Shown here: positions 46,915 to 59,350 of the stretch, in pieces | How positions within the stretch are numbered: position 1 is the stretch's first letter | Layout of the letters: each line of letters opens with the position of its first letter | Assembly: GCA_023105745.1 (NCBI GenBank) | Contig: JALGQZ010000001.1 | Span: 66,544,937-66,608,936 of the forward strand | DNA length: 64,000 nucleotides | DNA from: Austropuccinia psidii | Lineage: Eukaryota; Basidiomycota; Pucciniomycetes; Pucciniales; Sphaerophragmiaceae | Direction: 5' to 3' | Position numbers and translations under genes: made by a program | The notes under the pieces: generated by a model | What the model was told of the DNA's origin: nothing | Database searches by the model: none | Seen by the model: the letters and a program-made list of their open reading frames with translations, nothing else

Positions 46915-49272
46915 ATGTGTTTCTTCAAACCAAATTCTTTTGAAAAAGATTTTGAGTCCACAAGGAACATAGATTTTCCTGGCTTAGGAGATATACCCTT
47001 TGGAGCTTATTCCGAAACTCCCTGGATCAGCCCAAGGTCTCCGGTCGCTTTGACCGTTCAACGCTCTCTCAACGACCTCAATCAGATAGGGTGTAAGTAC
47101 TCATTCGAGCACTTCTCTGTTCATTGTCACTGGAGCAGAGTAGAAAAGTAACCCATAATAAACTTGATTAATCTTGAGTTGTAAATTCACGCTTTTGAAT
47201 TGATACACCCCTGTTTACTGTGTTCTTCAACTCAAGTCGAGTTGGGCGCTCCCCAAGGGTTGAACCAACATGTATTGGGAGAAGCTTATAATCCAAATAC
47301 TGGTATTTACAAAGCTTTCCAATCTAACGTGGAAAGACAAGCGTCAATATCTAAAGGAACACGTGAATCATTGAAGAGCGCTAGAGGTAAAAATGTTGAT
47401 TCAATTTTTTCAACTAAAATCGCCAAAGGTCCGACAGCTAATACAAATGGAAAGCAAGGGAGTACTCAAGAAAAGGACTTGAATTCCAAAATTGCGCTTA
47501 TTGAAGACAAGCCAAGAAATAGCGGCGTTGAGCTTCAGGAAATACACTGGGGAAATCCTGATTTTCCCAAGTTGGATTCTATTCAACCAGTAGATCCGTG
47601 GCTAGTAGAGTCGGACAAAGAGAAACTTTTTGGGTTTTTAGCACCACTAGGGCTTTCTCGTTCAGAAGTAAATATTTTTGGCTCCATACAGTCGTATATT
47701 GACGAGCTGGCCTTAGCTCAATGCCACGGGTACGTATCACTGGAAAGGTGGTCACAAAAGAGAAATGATATATGGACAAGAATTGAAAGCCTATTGCAAT
47801 TCATTTTGTGTATGAATATGAAAGCTTTAAAGAACATTGAGCCCAGTTCCATATCCGAGGCAAAGACAGAACAAGAAGGACTACAAGCGTTTATATACGA
47901 ACGTATTCTGAAGCCAGATCACCTTATTTCCCTAGCTTTGGATTTAAAAGCTTCCCCAGAAAGTTCACAAATCCCCAGGTTAAGTCATATTCAAGTATTA
48001 CTTTTGAAGTACTTGAAATTCTCCTTAAATGATTATTACCTTTTCAATGTAAAGGCTTCCGCAACGTTATATTCGAACGTTTCAAAATTGCAAATTTTGA
48101 AACTTGAACTTGCTTTACTTTGCTTAGAGTATTACTATAAATCTACTGACCAGATGAAATGGAATTTTGTTTTCGAAACTCGAGAAAGATTTTGGGGATT
48201 TTGGGCCAAGCTTAAAAATGACATTCAAATGAAAAACCACAGGGACTACATAGAACAAATTTCGCTTGGTTCCGAAATTCTGAAAATTTTTCCTTGGGAT
48301 TCTAAATGGCCACCACTTGATGCAAAACTTCCTAAGCATGCACTTTCTCCCACTATAACTGATTGGTGGGAAAGATTTCGCGGGAAAGTTTTGAGCATTG
48401 AAAAATTTCAGCCTCAAGAATATAGCTCTTTCATATCAAAAGAACCCTTACTTTTGGTAGATGACTGGCTATACCAGTTTATTAACTTGAGTCCTTTGCA
48501 AGACATGATATCTCTACCTAGAAGAGTGAAACAAACAATATACGTTAACGGAAAAGCTCTTCAAGAGGTATTGCGTAAGCATTCAACAGCTTATGATCCT
48601 ACATTATGGCCTACAGCAGAAAAAGAATTTCAAAATGTCAAAATTAACAGATTTAAATCGTTGTTCTTACGCGCTGCTTACCTAAATTCACCGTTTCTTG
48701 CCATTCTCGGAGCTGGGCTTCCACCATCACACGTTGAACACGAACAAATCTTGATTCAAAATTGGATGTTGGAAATTTGTCTCATTCTGAAGACATGGAA
48801 ATCAAATGCTCAGGATTCTGGAAATGATAGACTTTTTGAAACTACGAGCTCAAGACTCCCATTTCTCTTTGCAAAGCTTTGGGGTCTTGAGCGCAACCAA
48901 GCAATGCAAAACTCAAGCGGGCAAAATTACGATATTCAAAGCGAAATCGACAAGATAACTACCGTAATAGCTTTAAACATGCTCTATTATTATTATAAGC
49001 TCATGAACCCGCAAAAATGGCATTTTTTTTACGAAACAACAGCTAAATCGATGAAGTTTACAGATATTCTAGCAGTTTCAATACACAGGTTACGGAACCT
49101 CAAAGTATTCTCTTACAGACCTCTAAAGGGTCAAAATCTTGAAGAAATTCTTCCTTGGAATAAGATTTTAATGAATGGTTATCGTCCTGGATGGTTGAAA
49201 GAACTTTCGAAAGAAGTGCACAATTCAATCATAAAACTTAAATACCAAATGGGAATTCTATCAGATAGCTAA
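46915..49272 (+). CDS. Unknown two-exon gene, about 737 aa, with internal duplication
   Basis: Exon 1 46915-47092, intron 47093-47236, exon 2 47237-49272. The ATG at 46915 has an in-frame stop upstream at 46867, and no AG lies between them. The long frame of exon 2 continues upstream to 47200 only through a TTG, so the intron is needed; the junction restores frame (Gly-Phe-Glu). Residues 1-180 are polar and low in order. Residues about 180-737 are rich in Trp, Tyr, Phe and Leu and look helical. Two units recur: LALLCLEYYYKSTDQMKWNF (351-370) with a later FPWD (411-414), and IALNMLYYYYKLMNPQKWHF (637-656) with LPWN (698-701), offset 286. No known domain is recognised. Codon use and CpG content differ from the surrounding transposons, supporting a retained gene. 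A secreted form is possible only with the alternative first exon. Confidence 0.6.
47093..47236 (+). other. Intron of the unknown gene
   Basis: 144 bases, GTAAGT at the 5' end (47093-47098), ending CTCAAG at 47236 after a pyrimidine-rich stretch. It contains in-frame stops in the exon 1 frame (after residue 78 of the unspliced frame), and joining the exons keeps one frame. Size and GT-AG borders fit fungal introns. Confidence 0.6.
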
Positions 49273-51629
49273 AAATTATTAAAAACTCTTTTAGTTCTTT
49301 TTTAGAGGATCATGTGACAAGTTATCTACTGCACTGAATTATTAGCAGTGAGAAATTTTTCAAAGGGCTCATAATAAGCTACTTGCCGCATAAAAACTGT
49401 AAAACTATTTTTATCACCATTTCATTATGGTAATTATGAATCCAGTTGAGTCGAAATTTATCTTTTGAATCAACTTGAATGGTTTTGACTCAAACTCTTT
49501 ATCATCTCATATTAATTTAAGTGAACTAACTACCCTTTTGTTAAAGATACGTTGACATTACTCTTATATACTGTCTTACTTTCTAACATGAATTTACTCT
49601 AACTTAGCTATTCAGCGTTGAATCTCAAGCAAAACCTAAAACGATCTGAGCTTCATTTTTAAATGCCTTAAAAATAGAGTATACGTTGTTTATAGTGCTA
49701 GTTTATTGAATTTTTTACCAGTTCAGTATGTGAAATTGATAGACCTATAAAAAGGTCTGTGTACAAAATGAAATCAGCCTGGAAAATTTATTTCAAGGCC
49801 CATGGGTCAGATACAGGGTATTTCTGATTTCTAATGGAGTGTTTGTCAAATAACGCAAGGAAATAAAATCTCGCTCTCCAGTTAACAATATATCTTGTTT
49901 TTTGAGTGGGCTCATGTAGTAGCGTCCTTTTCCTGCTTCAAAAGTTGCTGTTCCTTCCCCTTGCCTCAATCTTCCTATGAAATCATCCTTCAATCTAGTT
50001 AATTCACTGAATATATTTAAATTGATTCAAGTAATAGCATATAAATTGTCATCACCTGATCTAAAACATCAATATGCTTGAAATTAATTTGAAGTTTACC
50101 TTTATTTCACATTGAATGTATAAGCTTCTTTGGATGAGAAATATCAGATTAATTGTAGCTCAAAATGAAATTAATACATGATTATAAATTACTTAAAAAT
50201 TAATCTGAGACTTTTATTATTAAAAATTCTAATTTATTTTAAAAAAAACTCTTAAAGTAATTAAAATACAAAAACTTTTTATAAGAAATATATTTTACAG
50301 CAATTTATGAGTCCAAGAAATCAAAACTTGTATTTAAATTGATTTTTTTGAAATTTCTATCAAATTTTTATAAGTAAGCCTAAGGGGAATATGTCAATTA
50401 TTTGATAAAGAATTGTTTTTCTTGATAATGACTGAAGAAATTCCACAAATATAATATAAAGAAGGGATAAAGAATTGTGATTATCTCAGTAATTTTTTAA
50501 TGGGGCTTTGTTCATATGAGAAAGGATCCAAGCTTCAAATTAAGTAAGAAAAAATTCTTCTATAAATTTATTATATTATAAAAATCAATAAACCAAAAAA
50601 ATATTCTTAATTCATTTGATTAGATTGATATCAAATTTTAGGCATTTTGTGAAGTGACCTTCATGCGCAACCATGGAAAAAAGCTATCCATAAGATTTCC
50701 AAGAAAAATGACACTGTAGACTCGGTGATTCCTTAATTTATTTCCCTAAGTATTTATATCCGACATAATTGAAGGAAATTTCAAAATATATCTTAAATAA
50801 CTCCAAAATTTTGAATTTTTCCTCCTTGAGCTAGATAATAATCAGAAGGAGAACTTATTAAGCTGTAAGCGAAGTAACACTCAACTACGTTTTCATGAAT
50901 AATACAAAATTTAATATCGTTCCAAAAATTATGACAGTTATTTAGCTTTTATATGAAGATTTATATCATTCATCAATTTTTCAAACTCCCCCAGATAGAA
51001 TTGTAATGGAATCCAGTCAAACAAGAATGGAATTCAAAAATGAATAAAATAATCTTGTGAAGACATCTATTTATTCATCTATATTGACTCTTTTGCTTAC
51101 TATTTGGCTTTTGATCATGCAAAAATCAAACATGTAGTAGAAAAACAAGAAAGTAGAATATCATTTTCACAAAACATTCATGATATTATTAATGTGAATC
51201 ATTCCTGTTTATAAAAATTGTATGAATGATAATTTCTTAGAAACAATTATCATAATTATTCTCCATTTTTATTTCTAGAGCAGTAATTTTGACCTAGATT
51301 AATGATTCACCAAGGCTGTAACACAGAATTACTTTGTTTTTCTTCTACTGGGACAGAGTATTAGATCTGATTGAAGTCCAAAACAACCATACCATAATAT
51401 TCAATCTGAAATTAACTCAGAAGGGGTTATAGTAAATATTTAAAGCTTTTCAAATATAATGACAAAATCCTGATTGCAAATAAAGGTGTAAAAGTTTCAA
51501 ATATTTCTTGTTGGAATCTCTCTTTTTTGACTTATATATCTTTCATGGAAGATAACTCAAAAAAAAACTTGGTCAAAACACAAAAAGAAGGAATTACATA
51601 TATCAACCCTTCTTTGCATACCTTAATTG
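49273..51629. other. 3' flank of the unknown gene and AT-rich spacer
   Basis: No convincing gene. The first 700 bases keep a moderate base composition. A minus-strand frame at 49793-49993 (66 codons, first codon TTG) includes GRLRQGEGTATFEAGKGRYY and looks protein-like in composition, but has no usable ATG and no recognised family. From about 50000 on the sequence is strongly AT-rich. Confidence 0.4.
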
Positions 51630-53404
51630 TGTGAGCCTTAGAGTCATTTTCATAAACCCAAAAGACCACAAATATTAAAATTAAGTTATGGTTAAAAATG
51701 ATAAATTTATTTTTAAATGTAAAAACAAAATGGAATTATAAATAAAATTTAAATACAAAAAAACTATAATCATAATTTCAAATTAAAATCACATTGAAAT
51801 TTAAAAATGTGAAAATATATTTTTACCTGAAAAAATTAAGTAAAAATAAATTTTCATCAAAAATATTAAAATTAAATTATTTTTTTGAAAAAAGTTGTTA
51901 ATCAAAACTATTGTAATTTTTTTTAAATAAATATACTTATGAAGATTATTTCACCATGGGATTCCTCATAAAAAATAATGTGGGGTGACGTATGTGTGAA
52001 AATTCTGTAACTTAACTCTCAATAAGGTTAAATTAAGTTTTTAGCATTTTCTGTATGAAAATATGAAATTCCTCATAATTTTAATGCAAGTCAAACCACA
52101 TGCGGTGTTAACCATCAATTTTGGTGTTGAAATTGAGGTGTGGTGTGTAGTTTAGAAGCTATGAGGAATTGAAGTATTGTCAATTGAAATGTTGAAATGT
52201 GTGTATGTATTACATAAGTGAGCTTGGAGTTAAATATGTGTAATTGATAATTTCAGTTTTTTACTGTAAATTTTTCAATTGAATTACATATGTAAATTTC
52301 TAGTATAATACACAATGAGGAATTAAATAAAAAATAAATTGGAAAAGATTGACTTTGGGGAGGAATCTTGGCTCCAAGGTTGCCACACTCCCCCAAATTT
52401 ATTTCTGGCATGGTGAGATGTCAAAAATCATACAAAATCTCATCCCTTTTGGCCTTGAATTTAGTCACAGGGTCTGTAACTCAATTTATGATAAGCCTTT
52501 GATACCAACTGGGGAAGTTTTGACTTCTTCCAAGAAGGTAAAACTACTCTCAACTTAAAAAGGTTTTAACTGGTTTTAAGCTCTCTTACAAACATTCTGC
52601 TGTATTTTAAAGGCTTTAAGAATAGTGTTACTATAGCAAGGCCTGGTTTAAGGGACTAAAATGGCTAAAACAAGCCCTTTTTTGGTCTAAACCAGGGTTC
52701 AATGATGCCATAATTGGCTTTTCTGTTGTAAGTGTGTTTCTCACAACTGATGAGAGTAAATTTTATTTCTGTAGTAAGAAAAGTGGTTGATATAAAGTAA
52801 TGTCTTGTTTCCCCACTTTTCTCTTCATGTTAGAATCTTTTCCTTTTATAATTAGTTTAAACACTGTTAAACCAATCAATGAAAGATCCAACATTTTTCA
52901 ACAATTTGAAACCTTTTGACCACATTAAAGAATCATTATATTCATTATTGATAACTCATATAATCATTTTTAACCTTGAACCACCCCAAAAGTAAATTAA
53001 ATCATATTTCATCATTGTTAACTTTGTCACTTTGTTTCCAGATTTACTCTAGTCAATTTTGGGTGTGATTTCACTTGATTAATATTTTTAGATACTCTTT
53101 TCTGATATTAATTTCCTGTATTTCTTTTCAAAATTCATTCAAATTTTAATTGCTCTTGAAGAAAGTCCTTTTGTAGCCATAAATATCACTTGTAGAGTAT
53201 TTTTGGATAAATTTTTATTGTTGGCAACACAATGAATCTTTATAATAGTTTTTTATATTAATAATTTTCAAAACAACAAATTCAGCATATTTTCTATTCA
53301 AAATTTCAAAACTTACTACTTTGAGTTGAATTTTTACCTTATAAAAATCTTGCAGACAGGAAAAGTAATTGCTTTTAATCACAGTTTCATATTAAAACCT
53401 TACA
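51630..53404 (+). repeat. Element C 5' LTR (1.78 kb)
   Basis: TGTGAGCCTTAGAG to AAAACCTTACA, with TG/CA ends. It matches the reverse complement of element B LTRs and, directly, the solo LTR at 57196-58984, including the ACCACAAAT start block, the TCAAAATGTG/CATATGTAATT-type block and the ATTTTTATTGTTGGCAA stretch near the end. Confidence 0.9.
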
Positions 53405-53422
53405 TTTGGGGGCTCAATAATG
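53405..53422 (+). other. Element C primer binding site, mutated
   Basis: TTTGGGGGCTCAATAATG directly after the LTR CA, aligned with TTTGGGTGCCCAGCCATG of element B. Confidence 0.5.
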
Positions 53423-53628
53423 ATATTTTATCTTTGAAATAGTCTTTTACCTGTTTTAACCCTTTTTCTTAAATTGACAAACTTAAAAATCAATAAAAAA
53501 ACTTGTAAGTTCAAAAAACACATAAAAATATTTTTCTTTCATGTTATAAGTGAGGATTTATTTTTCATTTCTCTTTTTGAAATATATTTTTCACTTCATA
53601 AATTTTTATTTATTTATTTTAATTTCTG

Positions 53629-53804
53629 ACAATGTGGTAAGACAAGAAAACATTGAAACATCATCAATAGTCACTATCATTATCCCATCAAGTATTGTTA
53701 ATTCTGACCAAAATAAGACAGTCATTATAACTCAGAATAATCAAGTAGAGCCAATTTCCTCTGAATTAATCAATTTGGACATTAGTAATACACTCCAAAA
53801 GTAA
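53629..53804 (+). CDS. Element C leader ORF, conserved with element B
   Basis: Homologue of 23981-24178 on the minus strand: VVRQENIETSS, IIPSSIV, TVIITQNNQVEPISSELIN and LDISNT. The open frame extends upstream to 53550, but only the part from 53629 is conserved. It ends about 70 bases before the Gag ATG at 53872, as in element B. The AG of the possible splice site seen in B is absent here (AATTTCTGACAATG). Confidence 0.45.
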
Positions 53805-53871
53805 AATAAGTTTTCAAATAGTAAGTTTTTGATGTAAAATTACTATTTTTAAGCTTTTTTGTCTTATAATT

Positions 53872-54550
53872 ATGCCTTCAACCCTTTCAGGAGCCAGATA
53901 TAACCCCCAAAGCAGACACCAAAAAGGTTGTAGATGTTATTATGGCAAAGCCCAATCAGCTACATAATGACAAGGGCCAGTGAAGAAGCCCAACTAAAAA
54001 TTATGCCATTATGAAGCAGATAAAAATCTTTTACCTTCAAACAGAGCTAAAACCACAAGAAGAAGCCTCAGTGTACATTTACAAATCCATCCAGAAGGCA
54101 TACAACAATGCAGTTCAACAGAAATAGTAGCAAATCCTAGCATACCTTTGGAAATGCTGCATCAACTCTTACCTTTCTGTGAAAAATTTTCTGAGAAATC
54201 CCAATGCTTTCAAGTTACTGAAAGGATGTTATCCATTGACAAAAGAGAAGAACATGATTCTTTTAACTGCAGAATGGAGGAAATACAACCCTCCAACAAC
54301 CAAAAAAGTGCAAAAGCCAGCCCCAGTGGTCATAAGAAGAAATTCCAATCTTAAAAAGCAGCCACAAGCTCAGAACAAGTGAAAGGGAGAAGCACCGGCC
54401 ACAAACCCATACAGACAGGGTTACAGAATCCCCAAGATCCAACAAGATGCCATGGAAAATGTGTTTCAGATGGCCAGAGCTATGATGGAAATGCAGAAGA
54501 GAGAGGAAGCCAGATTGAAATATAACAATTTATTTCTGATATTTTGGATG
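53872..54550 (+). pseudogene. Element C Gag N-terminal region
   Basis: Begins MPSTLSGARYNPQS, aligned with the element B Gag start. Frames change: one carries TELKPQEEASVYIYKSIQKA (about 54040), another LRNPNAFKLLKGCYPLTKEK (about 54190-54250) and KKVQKPAPVVIRRN, ending with AMENVFQMARAMMEMQKREE (about 54450). Stops interrupt all frames. Confidence 0.65.
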
Positions 54551-56100
54551 TAATTAATGCCTTTAACATAGAAATGAATCACTTGAAAAGTCATATTTTG
54601 GCTAAAATTAATTTTTTTAACAATCTTAAGAAAAATTATCTGAGTTTGAGAAAATTAAATGAAAAACCTATGTGTTTTGAGAAATTCTTAAGAGCAATTA
54701 AAACATCAAATACTGAAAATTAATTTTCAAATAACATAAATGAGGAATATGGAATTATGAAAGAATTAAAAAATAAGTATCCTTAATTGAATATTTATGA
54801 CATGATTGAAAAAAGAATAAACAAAGCCATAAATAGTATCAAATAAGATAATAAGGAAATCCTTGATAATATTAAAAAGTCATTTACTGAAGTAAAGACA
54901 AATACCATTGCCTTGAAAAAGTGTTTTGATACCTCAAAAGAAGAAGTATCAAAATAAACAATGACATTGGATCAAATTATTTCTGATAATAATAAACAAA
55001 CATAATTATGGAAAGAAATGAAAATTACAGAAGAAATTTATAAAAATTGGTTGATTAATATAATACAAGGTTTAAAAAATGAATTCAGAAATTCCACAAG
55101 GTGTAATACCAGTAAAATGAATGAAATTGAACAATTATTGCACATTTTTCCAAGAATGTCTGCCCCTCTAAATCAGAGTGAAGGTATAATAAATTCCAAC
55201 CCACAAGTATTGTATGTAGAAAATTCACCAACAAAAAGTGAATTTTCTACTTCTTTCCCTAACTTGAAACCATCAATGGGCCAAGAACTTTTGAAAGAAG
55301 TACTAAAACTTAAATAATGGCCTCACTTCAGTGGTGAAGTATAACATGACCATATGGACTTCATCAGAGCTCTTGATATGATCAAAGAAGAATTTAAATT
55401 AAAAGATATATTGGTAAAACAAAGATTTAACACCTTGTTTACCAATTCAGCTCATAGATGTTATATCAATTTGAGACAAGCACATAGATACCAATGTTTG
55501 ACTTGGTGGAAAACTCAAATCATCAATACGTGGGTAAATGATTCTTGGAGATTTAAAGTGGAGAATTCCTTTGAATATGCAAAATTTAATTCTCACAAAT
55601 AAAGGAATTTACCATGGTTCTTCCAAAAAAAGACAGGCTAACAGAATTATCTCGTAAAAGGTCAGAATTTATCATCCACAAACAAATTCTGAGACAATTC
55701 AAAGGTGACTGAGAACATGCTGTAAGAAGCAGGACCACTGAAAAATCTTCAGAAGAAGTATTATAAGTATATTAGAAGGAGTAACAACCAGAACCAAAAT
55801 TGGTTCTAGTAGGAAGAATCTTAAAACAATGTTGAATACACCTTGGAAAATTTTGGGACAAGATCCTCAAAGAAAATTCTAGGACTATGAAATATAAATC
55901 TGAATGAACAATAAGAAAGTGCCATCTTTGACAAAGAAACACACATTTAGCTGATACATTTCCAAAAAGAGGGAATATAAATCAAATTGACATTGAAACG
56001 GAGCCCAATGTTTAAAAGGATGATGAAAATGAGGAAAATTCAGATGATAAATCATCAATCTTTTCTGAATCTTCAAAAGATATATAAAATATGACTTTCA
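54551..56100 (+). pseudogene. Element C Gag core
   Basis: Helical, Asn- and Lys-rich segment to about 55150, then PRMSAPLNQSEG (about 55153), a damaged version of the WPHFSGEGEYDH box (about 55317-55350), RFNTLFTNSAHRCYINLRQA (about 55420) and TWWKTQIINTWVNDSWRFK (about 55503-55560). The zinc knuckle near 55915-55960 is destroyed by a stop. An acidic C-terminal tail with SSIFSESSKDI ends near 56085. Confidence 0.7.
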
Positions 56101-56219
56101 CATTTCAAATAATGTAATCTTTCTCCCACTTACCACAATTGGGCAATAGTAAACCTGACTAATCAAAAATTCAAGATGCACAACGTATGAAAACCAAATA
56201 AAAGAGGGGAAAAGGTTAT

Positions 56220-57190
56220 ACAGCTGAGAATTTATGTATAAATAATGTGGTTATTGAGAAAAAACACACCAATCTGTTGATTTACCCAGGAGCCTTCTTC
56301 TCTTTTGTTGGAAAATATTTTCTCAAGAATTTTGTACCAAATTTTTAAGATCAACTATTACCAATTGAGGAAATAAGATTCAACAGTGGAATAAATCCAA
56401 TGAAGCCACTAGGAATATCTGAAACCACTGTAATATCTCTAAATACCAATGTAAATTTGATAATGATGGTTGAATTTGTTATGTAAAACTGCTCTAGTAC
56501 CCATTTTATATTAGTAAATTATCATCTCATCATGTATGGCATATATTTACACAAAAACAAAGACAAATACCATACTATTGGTGACAATAAGAATCAACAA
56601 TGTCCTTTTTTCCTTTTGAAAGAAAAATTACATTAAATAAAGTATCACCAGTCAACTTTGATTTAGAAAATTTCAAATCAGAACAGATGAATTAAGCTGA
56701 AGTCAGTATTCATCTTACTGACATACAAAAAATGAACTCTCTTCTCTTTTATATTACCACAAGAAAGCTTTTGCACCAGATAGAGAACCATTGGGAGGAG
56801 TTATTGGTGATGAACTTGACAGTAGTTTAAATATTGAGAGACCTTATCCACCACTCTTAAGAAGGCCTGCATACCCAGAAAGCCCAAAATAAAGAGAAGC
56901 CATTGACCTTCACATTAAATGAATATTGAACCTTGGTGTGATAAGAAATGATGGACACAATTAAGAGGTAGAAGTAACTATACCTGTCATCGTGGATTGG
57001 AATAATGGAAAATTCAAAAGGGTTGGGGATTTTAAAGCTCTAAAGATTTACACTGTCCCAGAGAGATATCCCATACCAAAATCCAAATTTCCCTTACCCA
57101 AATATCTCAAGCAGTGTACATAAGCACCTGAATTCCCCAAAGGGATTTCACCAAAATGTAGTGACACCAATAGAAAGGTAATATTTGAGA
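56220..57190 (+). pseudogene. Element C protease and RT N-terminal part
   Basis: Protease active-site context LLIYPGAFFSFVGKYF: Tyr codon 56283-56285 stands where element B has the Asp of DPG, so the protease is dead. MKPLGISETTV follows near 56400. RT N-terminal part: KAFAPDREPLGGVIGDELD (about 56765), IERPYPPLLRRPAYPESPK (about 56832), RVGDFKALKIYTVPERYPIP (about 57020), then a one-base loss in an A run. Similarity is cut at 57195 by the solo LTR. Confidence 0.75.
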
Positions 57191-57195
57191 ATTAT

Positions 57196-58984
57196 TGTGC
57201 GCCTTAGAGGTATTTTTATATACCCAAAAAGACCACAAATGATAAATTAAAATACAAATATAAATAAAATAAATTTATTTATATTATAAAAATAAAAATA
57301 TAAATACAAATTTATATTTAAAAATCAAGATTTAATTATAATTTAAAAATAAAATTACAATAAAATTTAAAATTATAAAAATTTGTTTTTACTTGTAAAG
57401 ATTATGTAAAAATGAATTTTTAATAAAAATTATGAAATTAAAATATTTTTGGTAAATATTTATATAAAATATATTATGACTTTGTATCCAAAAAATAAAC
57501 ATATAAAATTTATTTCACTATTTGATTCCTTATAAAAAATTAGGTGGGGTCACCTCTGAGTGAAGTTTTTGTAACTCAACTCTAAATAAGCTTAAATTAA
57601 GTTTTCAGTATTTTCAATACAAAAATTAAAAATCCTCAAAACTTTAACTTAATTCACACCACATGTGCTCTTAACTATCAATCTTTGTGTTAAAATTGAG
57701 GTGTTGTGTTTAGCTTAGAAGTTATGAGGAATTGAAGTATTTTCAATTTAATTCAATTGAAATGTCAAAATGTGCACACGTATTACATAAGTGAACTTTG
57801 ATTTACATATGAAGTATCAATTATTACTGTATTGTACTGTACAATTCAATTGAATTCCATACGTAAATTACAAGTATAATACATGATGAGGATTTAAAGG
57901 AAAAAATAAATTGGAAAGATTAAAATTGGGGGGGAAAGGAACTCTAGCTCTAAGGGGGAGCCAGACCCCCAAAATCCTTGCTGACAGGTGTGAGATGTCA
58001 AAATTAACACAAACATTCATCACTTTTGGCCTGGAATTGAGTCACAGGGTCTATGACTCAATTGATGATGAGGTTTTGATACCAACCAGGGTAGTTTAAA
58101 CTGCTGCCAAGAAGGTAAAACTACCCTCAAGTTGAAACAATGTTAGTAAAAATGGCTTTAACTGGTTTCTACGCCTCTTACACACATTCTGACGTGTTTT
58201 GAAGGCTCTAGACCAGGTATTACTATAGTAATGGCTGCTTTAAGAGTCTAAAATGGCTTAAACCAGGGTTCAATGATGCCATAATTGGCTTTTCTGTTGT
58301 AAGACTTTTTTTCACGACTGACAAGAGTAAATTTTACTTTTGGAGCAAGAAAATTGATGGCTATAAAAGAATGTCTTCTTTGCCCCACTTTTCTCTTCAT
58401 GTTGGGATTGTTTCCTTTTATAATTAGTTTAAACACTGTTAAACCAATCAAGAAAAGATTCCAACCACCTTTCTTAAGTCATTTTAAACCTTTTAACCAC
58501 GTGAAAAAATCATTATAATCATTGTTTGTAACTCTTATAATCATTTTTACCCCTGAACCACCCCAAAAGTCAATTAAAGCATCTTTCATCACTGTTAACT
58601 TTGTCACTTTGTTTCCAAATTCACTCTGGTCACTTTTGGGTGTGTTTTCTCTTTAATATTCTTTTTGAACACTTTATTCTTTGATTAAATGCTTGCAGTT
58701 CTTTGCTCAATTAATTCCAATTGAAATTGCTCTTGAAGAAATTTCTTTTGTAGCCTTAAATATCTCTTGTGGAGTATTTTTGGATAAATTTTCATTGTTG
58801 GTAAAACAACAAATCACTATAGTATTATCATTTTATACTAATAAAGTTATAAAAAATGGAATTGGAGTGTTTTCTCTTGAAAATAATATTTCTTACTATT
58901 TTTAATTGACTTTTACCTTATACAAATTTTGAGGACAGGAAAAGTACTTGATTTTTAATCAAAGTTTCATATCCACGCCTTACA
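57196..58984 (+). repeat. Solo LTR of the element B/C family inserted in element C RT
   Basis: TGTGCGCCTTAGAGG to CATATCCACGCCTTACA, 1,789 bases. It is flanked by ATTAT at 57191-57195 and ATTAT at 58985-58989, a perfect 5-bp target duplication. No internal element sequence is attached, so a full insertion has probably been reduced to one LTR by LTR-LTR recombination. Confidence 0.9.
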
Positions 58985-59350
58985 ATTATCATCAATTTTG
59001 GAGTATATGAATACTTGAGGATGCCTTTTGGTATCAAGAATGCACCTATTGATGACATTATTGTCTTTTCAAACACATGGGAGGAACATATAGCTAGATT
59101 ATCCAGAGGTTTGGGTAAAATCCAATTAGTAAATATGAATATTTCTCTAAATAAATGTCATTTTACACTCAAAGAGCTCAAAGCCTGGGGACTTGTGGTA
59201 TCTGGTATATTTCTTGGAATCAACAAAAACAAACATTCAGAAGTGCTATCAAGGCCTATGCCACAGAACAAAAAGTAAATCCAGTCATTTCTAGGATATT
59301 CCAGATACTACAGGCGGCATACTAAATATTTTTCATCCATAAAAAGACCT
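58985..59350 (+). pseudogene. Element C RT C-terminal part with catalytic-core deletion
   Basis: Resumes after the solo LTR with FGVYEYLRMPFGIKNAP, then jumps directly to IDDIIVFSNTWEEH at 59047-59048. Compared with element B, about 20 residues between NAP and the YIDD box are absent, including the Tyr. Connection motifs KELKAWGLVVSGIFLGINKN and RPMPQNKK follow, then a stop at 59276. Confidence 0.8.

Noticed and set aside
47200..47236. Start of the long frame at 47200
   Set aside because: The first codon is TTG, not ATG, and the segment lies within a well-formed GT-AG intron; the spliced ATG at 46915 explains the gene better.
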